59,497 nucleotides of DNA from the NCBI GenBank assembly GCA_023390555.1, contig JAEWCQ010000013.1:1-59497 (forward strand). Direction: 5' to 3'. Position 1 is the first letter of the stretch; the number at the start of each line of letters is the position of its first letter. Below the pieces are notes generated by a model. The model searched no databases. It was not told the DNA's origin and was given only the letters and a program-made list of their open reading frames with translations. Below are positions 36,010 through 45,336 of the stretch, piece after piece. A program made the position numbers and the translations under genes. Source of the DNA: Bacillota bacterium. Lineage in GTDB: Bacteria; Bacillota; Clostridia; Lachnospirales; Lachnospiraceae.

Positions 36010-37503
36010 CTATTTGCGCTCGTCAATCCGTTTCTCGATTGCCGCTATCACGGTCTCAAGTACCTTGATTCTCGCAGAGTATTTATCATTTGCTTCTACA
36101 ATCACCCAAGGTGCATAGCTGGTTGAAGTCCGTACCAGCATCTCGTCCACAGCCTTCTCATATTCATCCCATTTTGCACGGTTTCGCCAGTCTTCTTCTG
36201 TAATTTTCCACTGCTTTTCCGGATTCTCCTGCCGCTCCTGAAAACGGCGTCCCTGCTCCTCTTTATCAATCTGGAGCCAGAACTTGATGACGATGTTCCC
36301 GGCTGTGACCAGTTCAGCTTCCATTTCATTCATTTCATGATAGGCACGTTTCCATTCCTGTTCCGTACAAAATCCCTCGATTCGTTCCACCATGACACGT
36401 CCGTACCAGGACCGGTCAAATATGGCTATGTGCCCTGCCTTGGGCATCTTCGTCCAAAAACGCCATAAATAATGATGTTCCCGTTCGATATCATTCGGTG
36501 CGGCAATTGGATTTACAACATATCCTCTTGGATCAAGTGCCTGTGTCAGACGTTTAATCGTTCCGCCTTTTCCGGCGGCATCCCATCCTTCGAAGGCCAG
36601 TACGACCGGAATCCGGTAACGGTACAGCTGATTGTGCAGTTCTGACAGCCGTTCCTGCAAATCTGCAATCTTATCTTGATATTCGGCTTTATCCATTTCC
36701 TGATCCAGATTTACACCGGCCAGCACGGAGGTCCGCAAAGCTTCCTGCGGCAGTGCCTCTTCGCTCTCCTGTGTTCCGTCTGCCTGCTTCTGTTTTTTCA
36801 AAAGTGCATATTCCATTGTATCCACAACAGTCTGCATCATTTTTACGGCAGCGTATTCCCGATCCGTACCCTCAATGATGTTCCACGGTGCATAGTCGGT
36901 ATCCGTCTTTTCCAACATATCTTCATTCATTTGAATATACGTATCATAATGTTTATTGCGTTTTAGGTCATCTTTTGTGACACGCCAGGAAGTCTTTTTG
37001 GAAGACTGCAGATTGTCAAACCGCTTTTTCTGTTCTTCCTTCGCTATATACGTAAACAGCTTGATCAAAACCACGCCGTCATCGGTCAGAAGCTTCTCAA
37101 ACGAACAAATTTCGTCATATGCACTTTCCAGCTGCTCTTCTGCCGTTGTTCCATCAAACCGGTCCGTAAGCACTCTTCGGTACCAGCCGCGGTCAAAGAT
37201 GGCAATCCTTCCCCGCTCCGGCAGCTTCGTCCAGAACCGCCACAGGAACGGATGCATCGTTTCCTCTCCTGTTTCAACAGCGGTCGCATGTACGGCAAAT
37301 CCCCTTGGATCGAGCGGTTCTATCATCTGATTGATCAGCGTACCCTTTCCGGCTGCCCCAAGTCCTTCAAATACAACAATAACCGGAATCTGGTTCTCCT
37401 TGCAGCCCCGCTGCAGATAAGCCAGCCGCGGCTGCAGATGATCCATGTATGCTTTATATTCTTTTTTTCCCATTTTCCTGTTTAAGTCAATTTTTTCCAG
37501 CAT
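36010..37503 (-). CDS. pap: Tandem-domain PPK2 kinase (polyphosphate:AMP phosphotransferase type)
   Basis: This 497-residue protein has two PPK2 domains. Walker A motifs lie in VVFEGLGAAGKGTLINQ (about residue 46) and VLAFEGWDAAGKGGTIKR (about residue 303), with the DRGWYRRV / DRSWYGRV lid motifs downstream of each. Two-domain PPK2 class II proteins phosphorylate AMP to ADP with polyphosphate. The ATG at 37503 has AAAAGGAGAG upstream. There is no obvious link to the neighbours. Confidence 0.92.
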   Translation of the reverse strand: MLEKIDLNRKMGKKEYKAYMDHLQPRLAYLQRGCKENQIPVIVVFEGLGAAGKGTLINQMIEPLDPRGFAVHATAVETGEETMHPFLWRFWTKLPERGRIAIFDRGWYRRVLTDRFDGTTAEEQLESAYDEICSFEKLLTDDGVVLIKLFTYIAKEEQKKRFDNLQSSKKTSWRVTKDDLKRNKHYDTYIQMNEDMLEKTDTDYAPWNIIEGTDREYAAVKMMQTVVDTMEYALLKKQKQADGTQESEEALPQEALRTSVLAGVNLDQEMDKAEYQDKIADLQERLSELHNQLYRYRIPVVLAFEGWDAAGKGGTIKRLTQALDPRGYVVNPIAAPNDIEREHHYLWRFWTKMPKAGHIAIFDRSWYGRVMVERIEGFCTEQEWKRAYHEMNEMEAELVTAGNIVIKFWLQIDKEEQGRRFQERQENPEKQWKITEEDWRNRAKWDEYEKAVDEMLVRTSTSYAPWVIVEANDKYSARIKVLETVIAAIEKRIDERK

Positions 37504-37615
37504 AATAAACTCTCCTTTTTCATAGCATTCCCGATTCTTTCGAAGCAATACGTTTTAAATATTATACAATTTCCGATGCATTTTCTCAACATTTCATTTC
37601 CTGTCCATGTTTTGG

Positions 37616-37644
37616 TTGAATTACAAATTGGCAACGTCTATAAT
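37616..37644 (+). promoter_or_regulatory. Promoter of the exonuclease III gene
   Basis: TTGAAT (37616-37621), a 17-base spacer and TATAAT (37639-37644) lie 33 bases upstream of the ATG. Confidence 0.7.
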
Positions 37645-37677
37645 AACTCTATATGCAATTGAAAATGGAGGTTATTT

Positions 37678-38433
37678 ATGAAATTTATATCATGGAATGT
37701 AAATGGACTTCGGGCCTGTATGAAAAAGGGCTTTATGGAATTTTTTCAGGAAATAAATGCGGATGCATTCTGCCTGCAGGAGACAAAGCTGCAGGAGGGA
37801 CAGCTGGATCTGGAACTGGATGGTTATCACCAGTACTGGAACTTTGCAGAAAAGAAAGGCTATTCCGGTACCGCCATCTTTGTCAAAAAGGAACCGCTGT
37901 CCGTATCCTATGGCATCGGTATACCGGAACACGATAAAGAGGGGCGCGTGATTACACTGGAATATCCGGATTATTACCTTGTCACCTGCTATACGCCGAA
38001 TTCCAAACAGGAGCTTCTGCGTCTCGATTACCGGATGCAGTGGGAGGATGCTTTTTTCCTCTACCTGAAAAACCTTGAAACGAACAAACCGGTCATTGTC
38101 TGCGGAGATCTGAATGTTGCCCATCAGGAAATCGATCTGAAAAATCCGTCCACCAACCGCCGAAACGCAGGTTTCACCGATGAAGAGCGTGAGAAGTTTT
38201 CAACGCTGCTTACCAGCGGCTTTATCGATACTTTCCGTTATTTTTATCCGGAAATAACAGGAATCTACTCCTGGTGGTCGTATCGCTTCAAGGCCAGAGA
38301 GAAAAATGCGGGATGGAGAATCGATTATTTCCTCACTTCGGCCGGTTTAAAAGACAAGCTCGAGCGTGCAAAGATCCATACCGATATCTATGGCTCCGAC
38401 CACTGTCCGGTCGAACTTACGATACGCCTGTAG
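37678..38433 (+). CDS. xth: Exodeoxyribonuclease III / AP endonuclease
   Basis: This 251-residue metal-dependent nuclease is active in base excision repair. The motifs WNVNGLRACMKKGF, CLQETKLQEG (metal Glu), CGDLNVAHQEIDLKNP (catalytic Asp/Asn) and the C-terminal YGSDHCPVEL (catalytic His) cover the full active site. The ribosome binding site is GGAGG. It is monocistronic with a strong terminator. Confidence 0.96.
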   Translation: MKFISWNVNGLRACMKKGFMEFFQEINADAFCLQETKLQEGQLDLELDGYHQYWNFAEKKGYSGTAIFVKKEPLSVSYGIGIPEHDKEGRVITLEYPDYYLVTCYTPNSKQELLRLDYRMQWEDAFFLYLKNLETNKPVIVCGDLNVAHQEIDLKNPSTNRRNAGFTDEEREKFSTLLTSGFIDTFRYFYPEITGIYSWWSYRFKAREKNAGWRIDYFLTSAGLKDKLERAKIHTDIYGSDHCPVELTIRL

Positions 38434-38448
38434 CATCACAGCCACGCA

Positions 38449-38486
38449 ACAGAGCCGCTGACTTTATAGCAGGCGGCTCTGTTTTC
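38449..38486. terminator. Bidirectional terminator after exonuclease III
   Basis: ACAGAGCCGC and GCGGCTCTGT form a 10-bp stem with a 14-base loop followed by TTTTC. It also lies directly after the stop of the convergent GGDEF-EAL gene. Confidence 0.85.
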
Positions 38487-41147
38487 TTACAGATATTTCT
38501 GTTCAAATTCTTCCACACGCATCGGCTTTCCGAAAAAGAAGCCCTGAATGTACTGTACTTTCATATCACGCAGTCTCTGAAGCTGATCTGTCTCCTCCAC
38601 ACCTTCCACACACATATGTACACCGATGGTCTGTGCCAGTTCTGAAACCATTTTGACAAAGATTTCAGAATAATTATCCTTGCCGATATCAATAATAAAG
38701 CACCGGTCAATCTTGATAATATCAATTGGCATTTCACGGATATGATTCAGAGAGGAATAACCTGTCCCAAAATCATCCAGTGCAACCCATACTCCCAGCT
38801 GCTTGATCTGGCCAAGAATCCGTTTCATACGTCCCATATCATTGATTGCCAGACTTTCTGTCACTTCCAGTGTCAGATTTCCCGGATTCACATTTGTCTC
38901 ATGAATAATGTCCCGGATGCGGTCTACCATATCATTCTGCAACAGCTGGACCACCGACAGATTCACATTGACCCGGTAATCCGGATGGCCCATGTCATTC
39001 CAGTATTTCAACCGCTTGCAGGCTTCCCGCAGAACAAATTCCCCGATTGGATTGATCAGTCCCAGATATTCCGCCAGCGGGATGAATTCTGTCGGAGAAA
39101 TAAAGCCCATCTTGGTTGAATTCCAACGCACCAGCGCCTCAGCACCTACACATGGATCATCTGGTTTTGATATATCTATGATGGGCTGATAGTAAACTTC
39201 AAATTCGTCGCAGGCATTCAAAGTGGCATAGCGCATGTTCTTTTCCAGATCCAAACGCTTAAATGAACTCGTTTCCACATTTTCATCATAAAATTTGATT
39301 CGGTTCTTGCCACCCTTTTTCGCCTCATATAAGGCGATATCCGCCTTCTTGATCAGTTCCTGCACATCGTCCCCGTCACCCGGGAAGCGCACGATTCCCA
39401 TACTCATCGTACAGTAATAATCCGCACCTTTTAAGTACCATGGCTTGGAAAAAATCGCACTGATCTCATCCAGAATCTGATTGAGCATATTGTACTGGTG
39501 ATGTGTCACGACTACGATAAATTCATCTCCGCCCATACGGTAGCAGGTCGTCTCTATTCCAACAATCCTCTGAAGACTGTGAGAGATCGCCTTGAGCAGC
39601 ACATCTCCGTATTGATGACCCAGACCGTCGTTGATATGTTTAAAATCATCCAGATCGATATAGAGTAGCGCACCCTGTCCGTTGTGCTCTTTCGCCTGAC
39701 GCACATAATTTTCCACGTCATGTTCACAGCGCATACGATTATACAGACCGGTCAGGAAATCATTGTTCGCCTGTTTCTCAATTTTCTGCTGATACAGCTT
39801 TTTATCCGTCACATCGTATACGGTGGAAAGAAGGACATTCCGCCCGTCTACCCAGTGAATTTTCGTACGGTAGATATCGTACCAGCGATTCTCTTCGTCA
39901 GAATAATATTCCACAAATTTACCGCCGTCCGAACCGCTCTTTTTCCCTCTCAATACCTTTTCAAAGGTTTCATTTCCCTGACTCCCGGGAAACAGCTTCT
40001 GAAAACGCCTGTTCAGATACAGAATTTTCTCCGTCAGCGGATCCCTCACACAGATCCCGCAGCCTACATTTTCCAGAATGGCCTCCAGCGAGGCATAGGA
40101 ACTCGCAAGTGAATTCTTTGTAATGCGCCGTGCAAGGATACTTTGGACGATTTGTTTGATTTCATTTAAAAACTTCACATCACTGACATCCCAGATACGA
40201 TCCTGCGAAAGTTCATAAAAAAGCAGGTACATTCCAACCATCTGATTCACTTCCACCGGAAGACTGATGAACGCCTTATAGCCATTCCGTTCAAAAAAGA
40301 GCCGAAAACTCTCTGGAAGTGCGGAATCCGCCGATATCATATATGGTTTCCCAGTCACATACGGAACCTGGCTGACGGGTATTTCCTGCATCTTTGTAAG
40401 ACAGGAATCAGAGGCCTCCTGCGCATATTCGCTGATCATATCAATCGTTTTTCCGTCCCGGCTCAGCCGCATCAAAGCACCGCAGCTAATCCCCAGATAC
40501 TCGCACACTTCACTTAAAATATCCTCGACCAGTTTGGAAAACCCGTTCTCACTCTCCAATTTCTGCACAACCGAAGTCATGACTTCATTTCGACGCAGTT
40601 CCTCTTCCATCTTCTTTTGCGCCTCACGGCTTTTTAAAAAAGCCTCCTGCGCCAGTATCTCATCCAGTTTGACCGCAAAATACTGTTTTGAGAGCAGTTC
40701 TAAAAACTCAATGGATTTATAAAATCGCTCCGCTGTCGTGGTATGCACGAATTCGGGAATATCGGCACCGCGGATTCCTTCTTCCTGGATCACACCGATG
40801 ACAATCCAGATCGCTGCAATTTTACCGCCGATCCGAATACTGATTCCGCACATTTTCAGATATGCTTCTTCCAGCGGCTCCTCTACCACATCCTCCAGCT
40901 TAGCCTGCAACAGACGGTCCAGCAATAATTTATGGCGATCCATCCCAATCTTGCCACGTATATAATCCAGTTCCTCCCTGCTTCCGTATGCCTTTGTCAC
41001 TACGCCCTGTTTTTTACCGAAGCAGACACTGTATACATTATTTGCCTGACAAAAACGGTCCTGCAGCCCCTGAAAAAGAAGAACATCCAGAAGTTCCTCT
41101 CCCAATTCACCCATATCTTCTTTCTTTCTCTCTGCTGTATACGCCAT
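38487..41147 (-). CDS. GGDEF-EAL cyclic-di-GMP protein with sensory domains
   Basis: This 886-residue protein has an N-terminal domain (about residues 10-150) that looks like a diverged PocR-type sensor. A helical segment, a GAF domain (about 200-350) and a PAS domain (about 350-445) follow. The GGDEF domain carries RMGGDEFIVVV near residue 540 and the EAL domain carries GAEALVRWN near 660. Both catalytic signatures look intact, so it could make and degrade c-di-GMP, with one activity possibly regulatory. No membrane segments are seen. It is six bases downstream of the HEAT-like methyltransferase gene and probably co-transcribed. Confidence 0.9.
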   Translation of the reverse strand: MAYTAERKKEDMGELGEELLDVLLFQGLQDRFCQANNVYSVCFGKKQGVVTKAYGSREELDYIRGKIGMDRHKLLLDRLLQAKLEDVVEEPLEEAYLKMCGISIRIGGKIAAIWIVIGVIQEEGIRGADIPEFVHTTTAERFYKSIEFLELLSKQYFAVKLDEILAQEAFLKSREAQKKMEEELRRNEVMTSVVQKLESENGFSKLVEDILSEVCEYLGISCGALMRLSRDGKTIDMISEYAQEASDSCLTKMQEIPVSQVPYVTGKPYMISADSALPESFRLFFERNGYKAFISLPVEVNQMVGMYLLFYELSQDRIWDVSDVKFLNEIKQIVQSILARRITKNSLASSYASLEAILENVGCGICVRDPLTEKILYLNRRFQKLFPGSQGNETFEKVLRGKKSGSDGGKFVEYYSDEENRWYDIYRTKIHWVDGRNVLLSTVYDVTDKKLYQQKIEKQANNDFLTGLYNRMRCEHDVENYVRQAKEHNGQGALLYIDLDDFKHINDGLGHQYGDVLLKAISHSLQRIVGIETTCYRMGGDEFIVVVTHHQYNMLNQILDEISAIFSKPWYLKGADYYCTMSMGIVRFPGDGDDVQELIKKADIALYEAKKGGKNRIKFYDENVETSSFKRLDLEKNMRYATLNACDEFEVYYQPIIDISKPDDPCVGAEALVRWNSTKMGFISPTEFIPLAEYLGLINPIGEFVLREACKRLKYWNDMGHPDYRVNVNLSVVQLLQNDMVDRIRDIIHETNVNPGNLTLEVTESLAINDMGRMKRILGQIKQLGVWVALDDFGTGYSSLNHIREMPIDIIKIDRCFIIDIGKDNYSEIFVKMVSELAQTIGVHMCVEGVEETDQLQRLRDMKVQYIQGFFFGKPMRVEEFEQKYL

Positions 41148-41153
41148 CTGTTT

Positions 41154-42638
41154 TTACCCCTTAAAAGCGATTACGAATAAATAATAGCCTGTTTTCTCAC
41201 GGATACAGTATTCCTTTTTAAGACTAAAATCACTTCTCAAGCGCAGCTGTTTCTTCACAAAACCGCTTTCATTGGAATACATAATCAGGATGCCGTCCCT
41301 TTTTAACAACTCGGATACTTTTTCAAAAAATCGTTCATAAAACCGATCCTGTTCCTCTTTTGTTCTGGCTCCGCGTGCCGGCATATTGGTAACGATTTCA
41401 TCAAATAAATATCTATGTGTAAAATCAAATAAATTACGATTAATATAGTGAATATCCATACCTGCTGCAGCCGTATTTTCTCTGGCCTTCTGAATCGCTT
41501 CCCCGAAAATATCCGTTCCGTACATGTCTCCCGCCGGAACCAGCAGATCCCGTTCGATCAACATGGTCCCGACACCGCAAAACGGATCCAGAACCTGTGC
41601 CAGCTCCTTCAGATATGGCTTTGCCAGCTGCATCAGCAACGCTGCTGAAACTGGGTGAATGGATACGGCAACCGCATTCTTCCGATAGGAAAATCTCTGC
41701 ATCGGCAGGGTGAAAAGCTTCATGCAAGGGAACAGCGTATGATCCGAATTGGAAATCAGCCTTATTTCCAGTTCATAGTCGTCTGCGGAGTTAATCAGCC
41801 TGCGGCCGGACTTTTCTTCAATTGCCGCTGCAACCTTCCGGATAAAAGTTCCGTTCTTCTTTTCTTCTATATCGCCTTTTATCTCCAGACGAAAATAAAA
41901 AGGTGGTGTTCCTTCATGGAGTTCTTCCAATTGTTCCATTAAGTCCGACGTACACAGTTCTTCCGCAATTTTATCCGGTTCAGCAGCTATCCGACCGGAT
42001 GCCCGAAGTAAAAAAAGCAGTTCCCGATAGGTACGTATGGAAAGCAGTTCCCGGATATGGGCAGTTTTTACCTTTACACCCGGGGCAGCAAGTGCGGTAC
42101 GACCAAGCTGAATCTGTGCTGCAGTTGCTTCACGATATTTTGGATTGGTCGTTAAAAGGACTTCCACTTCCCTGTCATAGCCGGTAAAACGATGCTTTCT
42201 GACTCCGTCCAGTTTTCGTAACATCCGCTCCAGAACCTGTAATTCTTCCTGCACATGCTTTTTCTGTTCCTCCGGAATATCCATGCCACGCAGATGTGCA
42301 TATTCTTCATGCAGCTTTTCCGAATGGGTGCTGCAGTCAAAATACTCCATTGCAATCAGATAGGAACTTTTTACAAACAGTGTCTGTTCCTTGCAATAGG
42401 TATTCCAGAGCTCATTGAGTGCATCCGAGATTCCGAGCTCTCCCAGCAGCAGAGCCGCATTCTTACGTACCTTCGCATCTTCATGTCCCAGATATTTTAA
42501 AAGCCGGCCGTTCTCTGCTTCCCATCGGGCGGCTTCTGTCCGTTCCTGCTCATCTGCCTTTATCTGCTGTCTCATCGCTATCAGATTGCTTCTGATATCC
42601 TTATCTTCCAGTAATTCTCTGCAAACCAAATCTATCAT
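41154..42638 (-). CDS. Putative methyltransferase with N-terminal HEAT-like repeats
   Basis: This 494-residue two-part protein begins with an alpha-helical HEAT-like region (about residues 50-105: LLKYLGHEDAKVRKNAALLL). A middle segment (about 150-330) resembles a THUMP-like or RNA-binding module. A Rossmann methyltransferase follows, with DPFCGVGTMLIERDLL (about residue 354) and a motif-IV-like TNMPARG where RNA/DNA amino-methyltransferases usually have NPPYG. It recalls Trm11/RlmL-type RNA methylases. Substrate not known. Confidence 0.78.
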   Translation of the reverse strand: MIDLVCRELLEDKDIRSNLIAMRQQIKADEQERTEAARWEAENGRLLKYLGHEDAKVRKNAALLLGELGISDALNELWNTYCKEQTLFVKSSYLIAMEYFDCSTHSEKLHEEYAHLRGMDIPEEQKKHVQEELQVLERMLRKLDGVRKHRFTGYDREVEVLLTTNPKYREATAAQIQLGRTALAAPGVKVKTAHIRELLSIRTYRELLFLLRASGRIAAEPDKIAEELCTSDLMEQLEELHEGTPPFYFRLEIKGDIEEKKNGTFIRKVAAAIEEKSGRRLINSADDYELEIRLISNSDHTLFPCMKLFTLPMQRFSYRKNAVAVSIHPVSAALLMQLAKPYLKELAQVLDPFCGVGTMLIERDLLVPAGDMYGTDIFGEAIQKARENTAAAGMDIHYINRNLFDFTHRYLFDEIVTNMPARGARTKEEQDRFYERFFEKVSELLKRDGILIMYSNESGFVKKQLRLRSDFSLKKEYCIREKTGYYLFVIAFKG

Positions 42639-42675
42639 AATCTTCCTTTTCTAAAAAGCTTTCTAATTACCTCAT

Positions 42676-42704
42676 ATTTTACTTTATTCTGCATATTTTG
42701 GCAA
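42676..42704 (-). promoter_or_regulatory. Promoter of the methyltransferase/GGDEF-EAL unit
   Basis: On the minus strand TTGCCA (42704-42699), a 17-base spacer and TAAAAT (42681-42676) lie 37 bases upstream of the ATG at 42638. Confidence 0.5.
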
Positions 42705-42706
42705 GA

Positions 42707-43429
42707 TTATTCCGCATCCTGCGTACTTTCCTCCGGTGACACGCCATAAGTTTCGATATATTGGCCCACATCCGCTTTAAACTGCTCCCATGCATCCTCA
42801 TGTTCCACAAAATATTTCGGACACAGCTTTCCTGTCACATCGTAATGCCGGATCACATCGTCCGTTGTCAGACCGTACCTGCCACAAAGCCAGGCTACCA
42901 GATGCACAAGCGTATCATAGGTTTCATCGGTAAATTTCCCCGTATCATCCGGTATACAACACTCGATGGAAATCGTATCGTGGTTCCTGTTGTTCGAAGC
43001 ATACGAGATTTCGTTACATGGAATGCATTGAATCAACTCCCCCTCTATCCCAATAATAAAATGGCTGCTTGCCGATGTTTCATGCGAATCCTTCAGTCCT
43101 TCAAAATAATCCCTGTTCTGCTGCGCCGTCGTTCCCGGATTTGCTGTATAGTGTACGACAATTCCGGTTACTTTATCAATTGCCGTTCCAGGTCTGGAAT
43201 ATTCATTGACCGTCAGGAGCTGTACGTCGTAATCGGGTGCTTCTTCCACAATTTTCTGTGATTTCATCTCAGCAGACGCCGATCTGCTTCCTCTGTTTTG
43301 AATCAGACGAACGACCTGTACGACCGTAATCAGTACAAGCACCACTACAATAATCATCAGGACGAACCTCACTGCAATCTGCACATTTCTCCTGTGACGG
43401 TTTCTTCTTCTTTTGTTTCTGCCATTCAT
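42707..43429 (-). CDS. N-acetylmuramoyl-L-alanine amidase (amidase_2 type), membrane-anchored
   Basis: This 240-residue protein has a basic Arg-rich N-terminus (residues 1-18), one membrane helix (about 20-45) and an extracytoplasmic amidase_2 domain. That domain has TGIVVHYTANPGTTAQQN (zinc His), SSHFIIGIEGELIQ, NHDTISIECC and the C-terminal VIRHYDVTGKLCPKYF (zinc His and Lys). It cleaves the muramoyl-L-alanine bond of peptidoglycan. It has no evident operon partner. Confidence 0.92.
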   Translation of the reverse strand: MNGRNKRRRNRHRRNVQIAVRFVLMIIVVVLVLITVVQVVRLIQNRGSRSASAEMKSQKIVEEAPDYDVQLLTVNEYSRPGTAIDKVTGIVVHYTANPGTTAQQNRDYFEGLKDSHETSASSHFIIGIEGELIQCIPCNEISYASNNRNHDTISIECCIPDDTGKFTDETYDTLVHLVAWLCGRYGLTTDDVIRHYDVTGKLCPKYFVEHEDAWEQFKADVGQYIETYGVSPEESTQDAE

Positions 43430-43674
43430 TACCTTCTTACTCCCATCTGCACGTTTTGATCTATACTATTATAATTCAAATGGACATCCAGACTTTCACA
43501 ATTTTCTTATTTTTTCATTAATTTTCCAATGGTCCAACCATTTTTGATGTTTTGAACAAATTTTTTATTTCAATTTTATTATTTATTACCATTGCATTTT
43601 TCTACATTTTTTGACTTTACTTTGTTTTTACAATTTCTTTGTATATATTTAACAATTTGTTAACATTAAAATTG
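43430..43674. other. AT-rich intergenic stretch without genes
   Basis: I see no gene between the amidase start and the promoter at 43675. The sequence holds many A/T tracts, especially 43500-43670. Those just upstream of the -35 at 43675 could act as an UP element. Confidence 0.5.
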
Positions 43675-43703
43675 TTGACATTTACTATTTCATATTCTAT
43701 AAT
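43675..43703 (+). promoter_or_regulatory. Perfect consensus sigma-A promoter
   Basis: TTGACA (43675-43680), a 17-base spacer and TATAAT (43698-43703) match the consensus exactly, with A/T tracts upstream. It is the strongest-looking promoter in the window and reads into the 44-codon ORF. Confidence 0.88.
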
Positions 43704-43732
43704 AGGGTTAGATAAGAAAAGGAGGGATGAAT

Positions 43733-43867
43733 ATGTTCTTAGAAAAAGATGCCGCTTCCGGTTTATCGAACTTCTTAGCGGAGTATGATAACTATGTAAA
43801 GAGAGCCGAAGCACACGACGAGAAGCCGCTTTCTATCTTGGCCTATCTTGTAGAAATGTTTCAATAA
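43733..43867 (+). CDS. 44-residue small protein behind a perfect promoter
   Basis: An ATG at 43733, preceded by AAAAGGAGGGA, opens 44 codons ending TAA at 43865-43867. The product begins MFLEKDAASGLSNFLAEYDN and ends SILAYLVEMFQ. It is mixed acidic/basic, without Cys, signal or clear membrane helix, and the C-terminal 10 residues are hydrophobic and may be amphipathic. A perfect promoter, a perfect ribosome binding site and a terminator hairpin beginning at the stop codon make it a complete, probably highly expressed unit. I do not recognise the family. It could encode a small regulatory protein, or the RNA could be the active product. Confidence 0.7.
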   Translation: MFLEKDAASGLSNFLAEYDNYVKRAEAHDEKPLSILAYLVEMFQ

Positions 43868-43926
43868 GCCAGCAGCATACCGGCCGCAATAACAGCAGCC
43901 GCGTTAAGCTTCTGGCTTATTTTTTA
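43863..43926 (+). terminator. Terminator of the 44-codon gene
   Basis: AATAAGCCAG (43863-43872) pairs with CTGGCTTATT (43912-43921), followed by TTTTTA. The stem includes the stop codon. The 39-base loop may fold further. Confidence 0.75.
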
Positions 43927-43941
43927 TCGATGGATTCACTT

Positions 43942-44469
43942 TTATTTTTCTATGCCCATTCTGGCTTTGATTCCCCTGTCATACGGATGATGTACTTTTG
44001 TTATTTTAGAATAATAATCCGCAAGCTGTTCCAATCGCTCCGTACACGAATGTCCGGTCATCACAACTTCAAGATGTGGCTGCTTTGCCATTAAAAATGT
44101 ATACAGCATCTCCTCTTGCAGGATTCCGGTGCTGCAGGCGTCTAACACTTCATCCAGAACAAGCAGATGATAGTCCAATTTCAACAGCCGTTTCTTGATT
44201 TCTTCAAAATACCGGTCATACACTTTCGCTGCCGCTGCTTTTTCTTCTTTATTCATCCGAAAAACAAACCCCAGTTTTTCCGTACAGGAATATACTTCCA
44301 TTCCCTTGATTTTATTCAAAACACTTATTTCACTCGAAGTTCCGTCTTTTAAAAACTGTGTAAATAAGACATTACCTCCGGCTCCGGCGACGCGCACCGC
44401 AAGTCCGATCGCAGCCGTCGTCTTTCCTTTTCCGTCCCCTTCATAAATATGAATCAGTCCCGTTTCCAT
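43942..44469 (-). CDS. cobO: CobA/CobO-type ATP:corrinoid adenosyltransferase
   Basis: This 175-residue P-loop protein starts LIHIYEGDGKGKTTAAIGLA (Walker A GDGKGKTT near residue 11). The family's HLLVLDEVLDACSTGIL and VVMTGHSC follow. It transfers 5'-deoxyadenosyl from ATP to cob(I)alamin or precursors. No other cobalamin genes are adjacent; it is downstream of nfo with a 12-base gap. Confidence 0.92.
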   Translation of the reverse strand: METGLIHIYEGDGKGKTTAAIGLAVRVAGAGGNVLFTQFLKDGTSSEISVLNKIKGMEVYSCTEKLGFVFRMNKEEKAAAAKVYDRYFEEIKKRLLKLDYHLLVLDEVLDACSTGILQEEMLYTFLMAKQPHLEVVMTGHSCTERLEQLADYYSKITKVHHPYDRGIKARMGIEK

Positions 44470-44481
44470 TCATGCCTCCGT

Positions 44482-45318
44482 CTACTTGTGATGGTACATT
44501 TTTTTGAGTAATGCAATTTCCTGTGCATACCCTTCCAGCTCATTCGGCGTCTCCAGATAAAATGGCTTATCATAGAGCTGCGGATGATTGATAATCCGCT
44601 CCACGGCCTCCAGCCCGATACTGCCTTCTCCGATTTTCTCATGCCGGTCCTTATGACTTTCAAATGGATTTTTGCTGTCATTCAGATGTACTGCCTTCAG
44701 CCTGTCTATCCCGATGATTTCATCAAACTCTTTTAATACGGAATCCAGATCATTTACAATGTCATACCCGGCATCATAGACATGGCAGGTATCCAGGCAG
44801 ACGCCAAGATGATGTTTCAATTCCACCTTGTCGATAATTGCACGAAGTTCCTCAAATTCTCTTCCGACCTCCGAGCCCTTTCCGGCCATTGTCTCCAGAA
44901 GCACTGTCGTTTCCTGCTCTTCTTTTAAAATGTAGTTCAGCATATCTGAAATGTAGCGGATTCCGATCGTTACTCCCTGCTTCACATGGCTTCCGGGATG
45001 GAAATTATACATGCTTCCAGGGATATTGGACAACCGCATGAGATCATCCTCCATCACATTCCGTGCAAATTCTCTGAGCCCTTCGACTGCGGCACAGGCA
45101 TTCAACGTATACGGTGCATGTGCCAGAATTCTGCCGATATCATTTTCCCCTGCATAATCGCAGTATGCCTTCACATCTTCCAGATTCAGAGGCTTGGCAG
45201 CACCTCCTCTGGGATTTCTCGTAAAAAACTGAAAAGTATTCGCCCCTATTTTTACTGCTTCCTTCCCCATCGCAAGATATCCTTTTGAGGAAGATAAATG
45301 ACATCCGATTCTTAACAT
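44482..45318 (-). CDS. nfo: Deoxyribonuclease IV (endonuclease IV)
   Basis: This 278-residue zinc-dependent AP endonuclease has GCHLSSSKGYLAMGKEAVKIGA, FTRNPRGG, HPGSHVKQG, ETMAGKGSEVG, CLDTCHVYDAGYD and HLNDSKNPFESHKDRHEKIGEGSIG, which include the three-zinc ligands. It lies between a DMT transporter and cobO. Confidence 0.95.
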   Translation of the reverse strand: MLRIGCHLSSSKGYLAMGKEAVKIGANTFQFFTRNPRGGAAKPLNLEDVKAYCDYAGENDIGRILAHAPYTLNACAAVEGLREFARNVMEDDLMRLSNIPGSMYNFHPGSHVKQGVTIGIRYISDMLNYILKEEQETTVLLETMAGKGSEVGREFEELRAIIDKVELKHHLGVCLDTCHVYDAGYDIVNDLDSVLKEFDEIIGIDRLKAVHLNDSKNPFESHKDRHEKIGEGSIGLEAVERIINHPQLYDKPFYLETPNELEGYAQEIALLKKMYHHK

Positions 45319-45336
45319 ATTCTCTCCTGTCTGCTC

